A DNA stretch of 64,000 nt, taken from Deltaproteobacteria bacterium (lineage in GTDB: Bacteria > Myxococcota > UBA727 > VGSZ01). The stretch is from assembly GCA_016177705.1 (NCBI GenBank), contig JACOUT010000002.1, forward strand, positions 62,001 through 126,000. The letters are read 5' to 3'. The position numbers were made by a program, and so were the translations under genes. The notes beneath the pieces were generated by a model that did no database searches, had not been told where the DNA came from, and was given only the letters and a program-made list of their open reading frames with translations. Each line of letters begins with the position of its first letter. The first letter of the stretch is position 1. This document shows, in pieces, positions 47,001 to 52,402 of the stretch.

Positions 47001-47497
47001 ACCAGCGGGCGGCGCCCCTCGGGCTGCGCGAACAGCTCGTCGATGCCACCGGCGAACAGCTGCTCCGCGCGCGCAAGCTGGGTGATGAAGGTGAGCGGCG
47101 CCGACACCGCGGCCTTCGCCAGCGTGGCCTCGTCGGGGCGAGCGCCTGACAGCCATGCCACCACGTCGATACCGGCCGGCAGGCGGCCGGCGTCGAGCGG
47201 GTCGAGCACCGCCGCTTCGTCGATCAGCGCAGCAAAGCACGCATCGAGCAACGCGCGCGGCGCGCCCCCGGCGCCCCACAGCTCGGTCAGCTCATCGAAG
47301 TACGCCGCGCCCTGACCTGCGAACGAGAACGCGAGCGCGCGATGGTTGCGTAGCGCAGCATCTATCAGTGCGGGCCGCGCGCGCGCATCAAGGCGGGCCT
47401 GCGCGCGCGCGCGCAGCGCATTGAGCGAGGCGTCGACGTCGAGGGGGCCGGCGATGTCTTGCTGGGCGATCCGATCGGTGGTGCTCGCGCTGGTCAT
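38015..47497 (-). CDS. fas: type I fatty acid synthase, mycobacterial/fungal-type multienzyme
   Basis: 3,160-residue single-chain FAS from ATG 47497 (ATGA overlap with the TetR stop). Domains in order: acetyltransferase (VVGHSQG, Ser170); FMN enoyl reductase (PFIVPGMTPTTVEAP at about 476, then HVEGGKAGGHHSWED); MaoC-type dehydratase (about 900-1410, SGDHNPLHTSP); malonyl/palmitoyl transferase (FPGQGVQHAGMG, then AGHSLGEYSALA, Ser1519); acyl carrier (LLGGNSARRNQ, phosphopantetheine Ser1891); ketoreductase (TALVTGAGEGSIARAVV at about 2135, Tyr in GDGAYGECKAALEAL); ketosynthase (VGACATGGLSLAEAL, Cys2760, with VSKHDSSTQANDE and LTGHPKGAAAA). The order matches actinobacterial FAS I, about 3,070 residues in M. 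tuberculosis. It would make fatty acids from acetyl- and malonyl-CoA in the cytosol. Confidence 0.93.
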   Translation of the reverse strand: MTSASTTDRIAQQDIAGPLDVDASLNALRARAQARLDARARPALIDAALRNHRALAFSFAGQGAAYFDELTELWGAGGAPRALLDACFAALIDEAAVLDPLDAGRLPAGIDVVAWLSGARPDEATLAKAAVSAPLTFITQLARAEQLFAGGIDELFAQPEGRRPLVVGHSQGLLGALALAQSWGRPIDERARTVAQLARVALRLGCAMEDHELAAASPATVRRSLDDTGGAPTFMAAISGLSARELRAAIVALGLDVAVALESAPTHQTVAGAPEALEALRLALAEQSRTLRDQQRRGAHAGRVPEARFSWLAVSGPFHTRHLQRACDRLLAQVKPLAAGALATPAALTVLDAATGMPLGDQRGDNAGALADVLRSILVRPGSFQRCLESLVAGGVDTVIDLGPGVDVVHLAASALRGRAVLVSSACVQDERAVLLDLRRAPAVPAPWSAMAPRAVDDGRGLRLDNRFTRLTGRAPFIVPGMTPTTVEAPIVVAAANAGYLAELAGGGQVTERHLRARIDEARRTLKPGQGLVVNALYLDPYLWGLHLGKQRLIFKLRDEGYPILGVTISAGVPPLEEAVALLDDLHAHGLWCNALKPGTDRQIDEVIAIAKARPGRALMVHVEGGKAGGHHSWEDLDDLLLRNYAKLRAVDDVVLCVGGGIGTEEQASSYLFGTWSERHGRAPMPVDAVFLGTRLMATREACTSPAVKEALVVAPGDEQRWPVGGGVAGGVISGKSSLDAPIYFLDNAAARAGRLLDEVAGDSARVAARKDEIVLALALTAKPYFGDIDDMTPLAALERLLDLTAAPSADPLGDSFADGVWLDPSWQERFVALARRFEARLAPATGVASPTIVTNDAARDPRALLAALQALAPALTTSLVHPDDARFFLGLCRRPGKPVPFVPVLDADVRRWFASDSLWQSHDARFGADAVLALPGPAALASVRQVDEPVAEVLRGFERHAVARAVQRGVHVQPRAELATRAREYRVAVDEHGWWHENPLQRLRGQAGLSVEERAGKLAAALTLPTGATLDLCLSLDGDAPGGGLRVDRAAFVRAQQQFYAHALFGEPVTPVALFDTAREQVLVSAARCHDFRAATGDDNAVHPPLSMAFSLAWRAIFRALSGTQPDVLQLVHESDRVEGSGFGLGDRLEAAARVVLLEEVQGGRRVVVEAMLVDAAGALRAQLTSSFFIRRSVPSNETRREDRGVRARLAADAGALAFLGGVAGVHLDAKLPSTGVLELDARVTERGALGRLVVGDTVVGSLTMDPGAFDALVATLVEREPAVPATGRLGERRAHAPRSLVAYAAASGDHNPLHTSPAVAAVAGLPGPIVHGMWTAAFALHRVTRLAADGDGARVTSMAARFLAPVVPGAALTVSVDTRARVRGALDVRATVEADGVVCAEVDARVAPPATAYLFPGQGVQHAGMGSASRAASAAARAVWDEADRVCREHHGFSLLHVIDDNPRELWLRGERLVHPDGVLFLTQFTQVALAVLAVAEVAALREQQLFVEDARFAGHSLGEYSALAAVPGVLPLAAVVDVVYRRGLTMDRLVPRDEQGRSPYGMVALRPNLAGLDERAALALVDEVAAATGLPLFVVNHNVRGRQYAVTGDVRALDALKARLPAAPGAKAPVVEVPGIDVPFHSPLLASGVDAFRATLEAALPARIDAQALVGRYLPNLTGSLFRLEPAFLREVLAASGSTRVAGLLDRFDDAAKDADALARALLVEVLAYQFASPVQWIAIQHALLTGTAQVGQLVEVGPAQAPVLAGMARAELERLPARSGARPRVLHAIADREGLLGTSMVEADTPPPPAPSPRKDTAVAKAPSAMPLGAPEVAEAASAVGQAAQPLPAAGPFAEDGVVTLVGLLIKKSRADLDVTRSLDALLGGNSARRNQVLAEIAVEAGGRSIDNAHELPLGQLASLIAKTSTAEGPGAALRPLREQALQRLFGAAGLDVAKVHEHLEREWALPRPHRELLLNRLALAARVEQPAADRAAAHVVIDRAVSAYGVELGVTVARATATRPVAAVDSAALDDLEDRLLGKDGALADAARALLRHVDPAAVARTAAVAPATTPADPEHDEAYRAAVAPIFDERLHVAFTSAWAWVRRDRLDGSVSRASVLARSAPGGRFAGQTALVTGAGEGSIARAVVARLLAEGARVVVTTSRRSPEAARSFKQLYQEHARVGAELHVVPCNQGSFTDVDALCAWLGAAKRERVGSSDKVVKAPFVPDLLVPFGAIAESADVGSMGPRSLALFRVLVLGVERLVARCAELALSQGSSGRRVHVLLPLSPNHGTFGGDGAYGECKAALEALVHKQGSEAHRWGRGASIVGARIGWVRGTGLMHANDGAAAYLQQRGLRTFDVEEMAELLLEQATEPARSRAAKQAFTADLTGGLGEVNNLSALLAEYRDVELERRRTEARRDALSSSFDQALVRHGAKRPPAPAERAVLPRATMPVPVPTEAELAQLPPLDHLDLDRVAVIVGTGEVGPWGSARTRWAMEQGRRLSLEAVLELAWMMGLVVPDPKGSGFLDGTSLTPVDEATAHERYEAHVLTHCGVRVVEPAVTGFDPRALPTLVEVRLERDFAFPVSTRAIGASIVADDPERSVLLEDTNGACSVLRKKGSVLKVPAALSVRRAVAGQLPTGWDATRFGVPKSLVEQVDPVTLYCLVSTAEAFLAAGMTPEELLAHLHPSRVGVTIGTGIGGMAKLKRLHRDLLEGKERQNDTLQETLINVIGGYVVQAFLGCTGPMSFPVGACATGGLSLAEALDKIRTGQADLVVAGGADDLSEAGLIGFGDMGATADTDELAARGIEPRFMSRGSDARRRGFIEAHGAGVAVVCTASLAQRLGLPVYGVLAFAGTSGDGLQKSVPAPGQGALSFVAERRTADRRHDDSACALLGRRERLHRLEQEQATLAAVAGVDEAARMLRDARRRLGHEPGEGRDDVSPLRAALAVLGLTADDVAVVSKHDSSTQANDENEARLHETIMSALGRKDDHPLWVISQKALTGHPKGAAAAWQVNGLLQAMASSTVPPNTSLDDVAGEMRAFPRLVWTDRPVQLARPMLAGLVTTLGFGHVSALVCLAHPSLFWRMLSDQARADYGARLEARRRRAEQRLQRVLSGREPLFTVREPRLAHDEEASLLLDAGARMHAMEPRA

Positions 47498-48186
47498 CGC
47501 CGCTCTCCATGCTTCTGCTCGCTGATCAGCAAGCGACCAAAATGTTCGACGGTGGTCAGCAACATGCGGCTGTGCTCGTCGTAGAAGTCGTCCTCGGGCG
47601 CGGCCATCTGCTGTGCGATGGATCCGAGGAAGCACGACAGGATGAGCGCGGCCAGCACCTCGCGCTCCTTGGCGCCGTAGAAGGGCGCGAAGGTCGGCTC
47701 GAGGATGCGCGCGAGCGCGCGCCGCATGCGCTGCAAGAACACGGTGATGGCGGCCTTGAGCTCGGGGTGCCGCTGCGACTGCACCAGCGCGTCGAGCCAC
47801 ACCGGCAACAGGCGCCGTCCGCGCCGCCCCTCGCGCCCGAGCGCGATCAGGAGGGCCCGCTCGGGGTGCTCGTGCTCGAAGGCCTCTTGGAACTGCTTTA
47901 TGATCTCGCCCTCGACCTCTTTGGCCCACACCTCGAGGATCTGGACGAACACCTGCTCCTTCGACTCGAAGTACCAGTAGAACGCGCCCTTCGAGACGCC
48001 GGCCTGCTTGCAGATGTCGTCGACGGTGGTCTCATGGAAGCCGCCCTCGGCGAAGCACTGGAAGGCGGCGCGGCGCAGCCGCTCCTCGGGCTTCATGTCG
48101 GGTGCGGGCTCCTCCTTGGCGCGCACGCGCGGAGCGGGCCGACTTGATGTGGTGACGGTGCGGGGTCGGGTGCGGCGCGCGGCCAT
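47494..48186 (-). CDS. TetR-family regulator of the FAS operon
   Basis: 230-residue regulator. The N-terminal tail (about 30 residues) is basic. The DNA-binding helix-turn-helix follows: RLRRAAFQCFAEGGFHETTVDDICKQAGVSKGAFYWYFESKEQVF, the TetR signature. The C-terminal ligand domain is alpha-helical with a long hydrophobic stretch (LAALILSCFLGSIAQQMAAPEDD). ATG 48186 has GGAGGAG upstream. It is the first gene of the TetR-FAS-AcpS operon, and two palindromic operators lie directly upstream, so it probably represses its own operon. An acyl-CoA ligand, as for FasR, is plausible but not shown. Confidence 0.93.
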   Translation of the reverse strand: MAARRTRPRTVTTSSRPAPRVRAKEEPAPDMKPEERLRRAAFQCFAEGGFHETTVDDICKQAGVSKGAFYWYFESKEQVFVQILEVWAKEVEGEIIKQFQEAFEHEHPERALLIALGREGRRGRRLLPVWLDALVQSQRHPELKAAITVFLQRMRRALARILEPTFAPFYGAKEREVLAALILSCFLGSIAQQMAAPEDDFYDEHSRMLLTTVEHFGRLLISEQKHGERR

Positions 48187-48196
48187 GGCTCCTCCG

Positions 48197-48212
48197 TACT
48201 GACCGGTCAGTA
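48197..48212. promoter_or_regulatory. TetR operator O1, perfect 16-bp palindrome
   Basis: TACTGACCGGTCAGTA, an exact 16-base palindrome ten bases upstream of the TetR start codon. The core is a classic TetR-family operator shape. Bound regulator would block access to the start region. Confidence 0.85.
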
Positions 48213-48231
48213 TGGTGCGGTACCGACCTAG

Positions 48232-48245
48232 ACTGACCAGTCAGT
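48232..48245. promoter_or_regulatory. TetR operator O2, same arms as O1
   Basis: ACTGAC-CA-GTCAGT. Arms are identical to O1 (ACTGAC/GTCAGT), and only the two central bases differ (CA instead of CG). Its centre is about 34 bases from O1, so the two sites lie three helical turns apart. It lies 50 bases before the divergent amidase start and may also control that gene. Confidence 0.82.
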
Positions 48246-48294
48246 ACGGTCAAGGGTGCGGGGTGCTGGGGCACAACCGCGGTAGAAGCCCCGC

Positions 48295-49968
48295 ATGAGC
48301 TACGAGAGAAAGCCCCTCAAGTCGCCGCGCCTCGCGGGTACTGCCTTCCGGGCCGCCATCGCCGCGCTCGAGAGCCCGATCGGCAACGCGTTGCGCGACA
48401 AGACGCTCAACGACCAGGGCTTCGCCGAGCTGCGGCGTGAGGCGATCGACGCGCCCATCGCGCCAGTGCCGGTGCTGCCCATCGGCACCTGGACCGGCAC
48501 CGCGCCGTCGCTCGACGCCATCGTCGAGCGAGCCGACCGCGGCCCAGGCTTTGCCTTCGAAACCGTGGCCGACTTCCGCCAGGCCTATCGCGAGGGACGC
48601 ACCGATCCCGTGCAGGTAGCGGAGCGGCTCGCGACCGTCATCGGCGAGCTCGACCGGCATGACCCGCCGATGCGCTTCCTGATCGCGCACCAGCGTGACG
48701 ACTTGCTGCGCCAGGCGAAGGAGGCCAAGGCGCGCCTCGACCGCAGGGCGCCGTTGTCGCCGCTCGACGGCGTGCCGGTCGCCATCAAGGACGAGGTCGA
48801 CATGGTGCCCTACCCGACGACGGCGGGCACCAAGGTCCACGGCGGCACGCCCGCGACCAGCGACGCGTCGAGCGTGGCGCGGCTGCGGGCGGCGGGCGCG
48901 CTCCTGTTCGGCAAGACCAACATGCCCGAGATCGGCCTCACCCCCGAGGGCATGAACCCGCACCACGGCCCGTGCAGGAACCCCTACCACCCGGGGCACG
49001 ACACCGGCGGCTCGTCCTCGGGCAGCGCGGCGTCGGTAGCCGCGGGCCTGGCGCCGCTGGCGCTCGGTGCCGACGGCGGTGGTTCGATCCGCATCCCGGC
49101 CTCGCACTGCGGTGTGGTCGGGCTCAAGCCCACCTTCGGGCGGGTCAGCGAGCACGGCGCTGCACCCTTGTGCTGGAGCGTCGGCCACATCGGGCCCATC
49201 GGCGCCACCGTCGCCGACACCGCCCTCGGCTACGCGGTGATGGCCGGGCGCGACCCGCGCGACGCCAACACGCTGCGCCAGCCCGACGTGGTGGTCGACG
49301 ACCTGCGTGAGCTGTCGCTCAAGGGCGCGCGCGTCGGCGTGTGGACGCCCTGGTTCGACGACGCCGACCCGTCGGTGGTCAAGGCATGCCGCGCGGCGCT
49401 CGGCATGCTGGTCGAGGCAGGCGCGACTACGGTCGAGTTCGAGGCGCCCGAGCTGCAGCGCATGCAGAACGCGCACCTCGTCACCATCGCCTCGGAGATG
49501 CTGGCGGGGCAGCGCGCCACGCTGGCGCACCGTCGGCGCGACTACAGCCTGTCGGTGCGCTTGATCCTCGCGCTCGCCGAGCGCTTCTCCGCCGCCGACT
49601 ACGTGCACGCGCAGCGCCTGCGCGGCTTGTTCACCGAGCGCTTCGCCGCCATCTACGACAAGGTCGACGTCATCGCGACGCCGACCTGCGCGCTCACCGC
49701 CCAGCCCTACGCCAAGGACGCGCTCCCCTACGGCGTCAGTGACTTGCCGACGCTCGACAAGACCATGCGCTACGTCCGCCTCGGCAATTTCCTCGGCCTG
49801 CCCTCGATCTCGGTGCCGGCCGGCTACGACGAGGGTGGCATGCCGATCGGCCTGATGCTGACCGGGCGTGCCTGGCAGGAAGCGCTGTTGCTGCGTTTGG
49901 CCCACGTCGTCGAGCGGCGCGTCGAGCGGCGCGCGCCGACGTTCCATCGACGGCTCTTGCCCGCCTGA
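48295..49968 (+). CDS. amidase-signature (FAAH-like) hydrolase
   Basis: 557-residue amidase-signature enzyme. Lys165 ([10 protein letters not shown]), the Gly/Ser loop [15 protein letters not shown] (Ser240 region) and nucleophile Ser264 ([13 protein letters not shown]) form the Ser-cisSer-Lys triad. The domain continues through NMPEIG and the C-terminal [22 protein letters not shown]. The N-terminus has an extra 90 residues, unlike small bacterial amidases but similar to FAAH-type enzymes. The substrate is unknown. It diverges from the FAS regulator and shares the operator region, which suggests an acyl-amide or lipid-linked role; that is inference only. Confidence 0.88.
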   Translation: MSYERKPLKSPRLAGTAFRAAIAALESPIGNALRDKTLNDQGFAELRREAIDAPIAPVPVLPIGTWTGTAPSLDAIVERADRGPGFAFETVADFRQAYREGRTDPVQVAERLATVIGELDRHDPPMRFLIAHQRDDLLRQAKEAKARLDRRAPLSPLDGVPVAIKDEVDMVPYPTTAGTKVHGGTPATSDASSVARLRAAGALLFGKTNMPEIGLTPEGMNPHHGPCRNPYHPGHDTGGSSSGSAASVAAGLAPLALGADGGGSIRIPASHCGVVGLKPTFGRVSEHGAAPLCWSVGHIGPIGATVADTALGYAVMAGRDPRDANTLRQPDVVVDDLRELSLKGARVGVWTPWFDDADPSVVKACRAALGMLVEAGATTVEFEAPELQRMQNAHLVTIASEMLAGQRATLAHRRRDYSLSVRLILALAERFSAADYVHAQRLRGLFTERFAAIYDKVDVIATPTCALTAQPYAKDALPYGVSDLPTLDKTMRYVRLGNFLGLPSISVPAGYDEGGMPIGLMLTGRAWQEALLLRLAHVVERRVERRAPTFHRRLLPA

Positions 49969-50023
49969 CCGGCGATTGCCACGCACGCGCCGTCATGGCT
50001 AAGAGGCGCACTAGGAGGATCTC

Positions 50024-50587
50024 ATGAAGAACATCGTCGCTTGCATCCTGCTCGCTGCCGGCACGCTCGCGTGCGCCCAAGCCAAGAACCTGGCCGGAGA
50101 CGTCAACGCCGCCGCCGGCGACGCCGGCAAGGCCGCCAAGGAGGCCGAGGAGAAGGCCGCCGCCGAGAAGGCCGCCGCCGAGAAGGTCGCCGCCGAGGCA
50201 GACGCCGCCGCCAAGCTGGCCGCCTCGCTCGATGACGCGCTCGCCACCAACGCCAAGCTGGTCGAAGGTGCGCTGCTGATCGACGTGCGCGCCGCCGATA
50301 AGGCGACCGACATGCTCGCCACCGCCAAGAACATCCCGGCCGCCGAGTGGGACAAGCGCCAGGCCGACTTCGACACGCTGACCGGCGGCGACAAGGCCAA
50401 GGGCGTGGTCATCTACAGCGAGGACGGCGCCGACGCGCTGCAGATCCGCGACAAGCTCAAGGCCGCCGGCCACACCGCCGTGTGGGCGCAGGCCAAGGCC
50501 GCGCTCGTCGTCACCGAGGCGCGCGCCAAGGGCACCGCCGAGGTCAAGGACGCGGTCAAGGACGCCAAGAAGAAGAAGAGCAAGTAG
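50024..50587 (+). CDS. lipoprotein with rhodanese-like domain lacking the catalytic Cys
   Basis: 187-residue lipoprotein (signal ending GTLAC) with GGAGG before the ATG. Residues about 30-75 form an Ala/Glu/Lys-rich coiled coil. The rest is rhodanese-like: GALLIDVRAADKATDMLATAKNIPAAEWDKR, then GVVIYSEDGADALQIRDKLKAAGHTAVWAQ. In active rhodaneses a Cys lies in the loop following VVxY (CxxG); here that loop reads YSEDG, so sulphur transfer is unlikely. It ends 32 bases before amtB, so it may be part of the ammonium operon. A basic Lys-rich tail closes the protein. Confidence 0.78.
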   Translation: MKNIVACILLAAGTLACAQAKNLAGDVNAAAGDAGKAAKEAEEKAAAEKAAAEKVAAEADAAAKLAASLDDALATNAKLVEGALLIDVRAADKATDMLATAKNIPAAEWDKRQADFDTLTGGDKAKGVVIYSEDGADALQIRDKLKAAGHTAVWAQAKAALVVTEARAKGTAEVKDAVKDAKKKKSK

Positions 50588-50619
50588 CTCGACCTGGCTG
50601 ACGGGCTGCAGAAGGCGCC

Positions 50620-51867
50620 ATGCAGGGGACCATCGACTCCGGCAGCACCGCGTGGATGCTCACAAGCTCCGCGCTGGTGCTGCTGATGGTGCCCGGCCTG
50701 GCGCTGTTCTACGGCGGCATGGTGAGGAAGAAGAACATCCTCGCCACCATGATGCATAGCTTCGTCGCCATGGCGGTGATCGGCGTGCAGTGGGTGCTGG
50801 TCGGCTACTGCCTGTCGTTCGGCCAGAGCAAGGGCGGCCTGATCGGCTTCGACCCGTCGCTGCTCGCGCTCTCCGGCCTGTCGCACACCAAGCTCTACGC
50901 CGACAAGGGCGTGCCCGAGCTGGTGTTCGTCATGTTCCAAGGCAAGTTCGCCATCATCACGCCCGCGCTCATCTCGGGCGCCATCGCCGAGCGCATGCGC
51001 CTGCGCTCGTACCTGGTGTTCATCGTCTTGTGGAGCACGCTGGTCTACTGCCCGCTCGCGCATTGGGTGTGGGCGAGCGACGGTTGGTTGTTCAAGCTCG
51101 GCGTGCTCGACTTCGCCGGCGGTACCGTGGTGCACATCGCGGCCGGCATCTCTGCGCTGGTGCTGGCCATCCTGATCGGTCCGCGGCGCGACCACCGGCC
51201 GGGTGGCGGCCACGCCATCGTGCCCAACAACCTGGCCTTCACGCTCACCGGCGCGGGCCTGTTGTGGTTCGGCTGGTTTGGCTTCAACGCCGGCTCGGCG
51301 GTCGCCGTCGAGGCGCCGGTGTCGGGCGCGGTCGCCGGGCTCGCGTTCACGACGACGCAGGCGGCGGCGGCCGCGGCGGCGCTCACCTGGATGCTGCTCG
51401 AGCGGCTGCACCAGGGCAAGGCGACCAGCGTCGGCTTCGCCTCCGGCATCGTCGCAGGGCTGGTGGCCATCACGCCGGCCGCCGGCCACGTGCTGCCCGC
51501 CAACGCGCTGGTGCTCGGCGCCATCGCGGCGGTGGTCTGCTACTTCGCGGTCCAGCAGAAGAACAAGACGCGCCTCGACGACAGCCTGGACGCCTTCGCG
51601 GTGCACGGCGTTGGCGGTGTCGTCGGCGCCCTCCTGGTCGGCGTCTTCTGCTTCGTGCCCGTCGCCGGCGTGCTCGAGGGATCGTTCGCGCAGCTCGGCA
51701 AGCAACTGGTCGGCGTCGGCGTCTCCATCGGCTACTGCGCCATCATGACGCTCGTGCTCGGCCTCGTCGTCAAGAAGCTGTTCGGCCTGCGCGTCACCGA
51801 GCAGACCGAGCGCGACGGCCTCGACATCGCCATCCACGGCGAGCGCGCGTATCACCTTGAGAGCTAG
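50620..51867 (+). CDS. amtB: ammonium transporter
   Basis: 415-residue Amt/MEP transporter with eleven membrane helices. The twin histidines of the conduction pore are present: His172 (DFAGGTVVHIAAG) and His329 (AVHGVGGVVGALL). Other conserved segments are YGGMVRKKNILATMMHS and FAIITPALISGAIAERM. Unlike E. coli AmtB no cleavable signal peptide is seen; helix 1 begins directly. The ribosome site is weak (AGAAGG). glnK follows after 15 bases, giving the classic amtB-glnK pair. It moves ammonium into the cell and is usually blocked by PII. Confidence 0.96.
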   Translation: MQGTIDSGSTAWMLTSSALVLLMVPGLALFYGGMVRKKNILATMMHSFVAMAVIGVQWVLVGYCLSFGQSKGGLIGFDPSLLALSGLSHTKLYADKGVPELVFVMFQGKFAIITPALISGAIAERMRLRSYLVFIVLWSTLVYCPLAHWVWASDGWLFKLGVLDFAGGTVVHIAAGISALVLAILIGPRRDHRPGGGHAIVPNNLAFTLTGAGLLWFGWFGFNAGSAVAVEAPVSGAVAGLAFTTTQAAAAAAALTWMLLERLHQGKATSVGFASGIVAGLVAITPAAGHVLPANALVLGAIAAVVCYFAVQQKNKTRLDDSLDAFAVHGVGGVVGALLVGVFCFVPVAGVLEGSFAQLGKQLVGVGVSIGYCAIMTLVLGLVVKKLFGLRVTEQTERDGLDIAIHGERAYHLES

Positions 51868-51882
51868 GCACTTGGAGAGCTG

Positions 51883-52242
51883 ATGAAGCTGATCGTCGCC
51901 ATCATCCGGCCCGAGCGCCTGGAAGCCGTGCAGGAAGAGCTGCAGAAGGTGCTCGACGAGGACGACAACTACCGCATCACCGTCGACGCGGTGGAGGGGC
52001 ACGGCGCGCAGCACGGCGAGGTCGAGCTGTTCCGCGGCCAGCGGGTGCGGCCGCGCATGATCCCGAAGACGCGCATCATGGTCGGCGTCAACGACAACTA
52101 TGTGGAGCCGACCGTCGCGGCCATCCTGCGTGGCGCCCGCACCGAGGGCGGCGGCGCGGTGGGCGACGGCAAGATCTTCGTCAGCCAGCTCGACGAGTGC
52201 ATTCGTATCCGCACCGGCGAGCGCGGCGGCAACGCGATTTAA
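51883..52242 (+). CDS. glnK: PII signal-transduction protein with atypical T-loop
   Basis: 119-residue PII protein: MKLIVAIIRPERLEAVQEEL, then GHGAQHGEVELFRG and GAVGDGKIFVSQLDECIRIRTGERGGNAI. The family B- and C-loop motifs (TG-like, GDGKIFV, RIRTGE) are present, so ATP/2-oxoglutarate binding is likely intact. In the T-loop, ELYRGAEY of E. coli GlnK is replaced by ELFRGQRV: Tyr51, the uridylylation site, is Val55 here, and the Ser used in cyanobacteria is absent. It probably regulates AmtB without covalent modification. The gene is 15 bases downstream of amtB. Confidence 0.95.
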   Translation: MKLIVAIIRPERLEAVQEELQKVLDEDDNYRITVDAVEGHGAQHGEVELFRGQRVRPRMIPKTRIMVGVNDNYVEPTVAAILRGARTEGGGAVGDGKIFVSQLDECIRIRTGERGGNAI

Positions 52243-52402
52243 CGGCAGCTCCGATCCTCGACCGATGGGCGCGCCAGGTGCGCGCGGACGTGGTCGCCTG
52301 CGCGCGTCGCACCGACGTCGGCACCGCTGCTCCCATCGGTCGACCCCGTGGTCCCGCGCTCGGGCGACGACCGAAGGTCCGAGCGCGTCCGATACTCAGC
52401 CC
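52243..52402. other. structured intergenic region, candidate RNA element
   Basis: 160 bases without an ORF. It holds a 12-bp perfect inverted repeat (TCGACCGATGGG at 52258-52269 pairing with CCCATCGGTCGA at 52332-52343) and a 9-bp stem (CGCGCTCGG 52355-52363 with CCGAGCGCG 52379-52387) just before the kinase start. These could fold into a nested structure such as a terminator or riboswitch-like leader. No known class is recognised. Confidence 0.4.

Noticed and set aside
38015..47497. FAS considered as modular polyketide or PUFA synthase
   Set aside because: There is a single ACP and an FMN-type enoyl reductase before the dehydratase, and the MPT-ACP-KR-KS order is that of FAS I. Tandem ACPs typical of PUFA synthases are absent.
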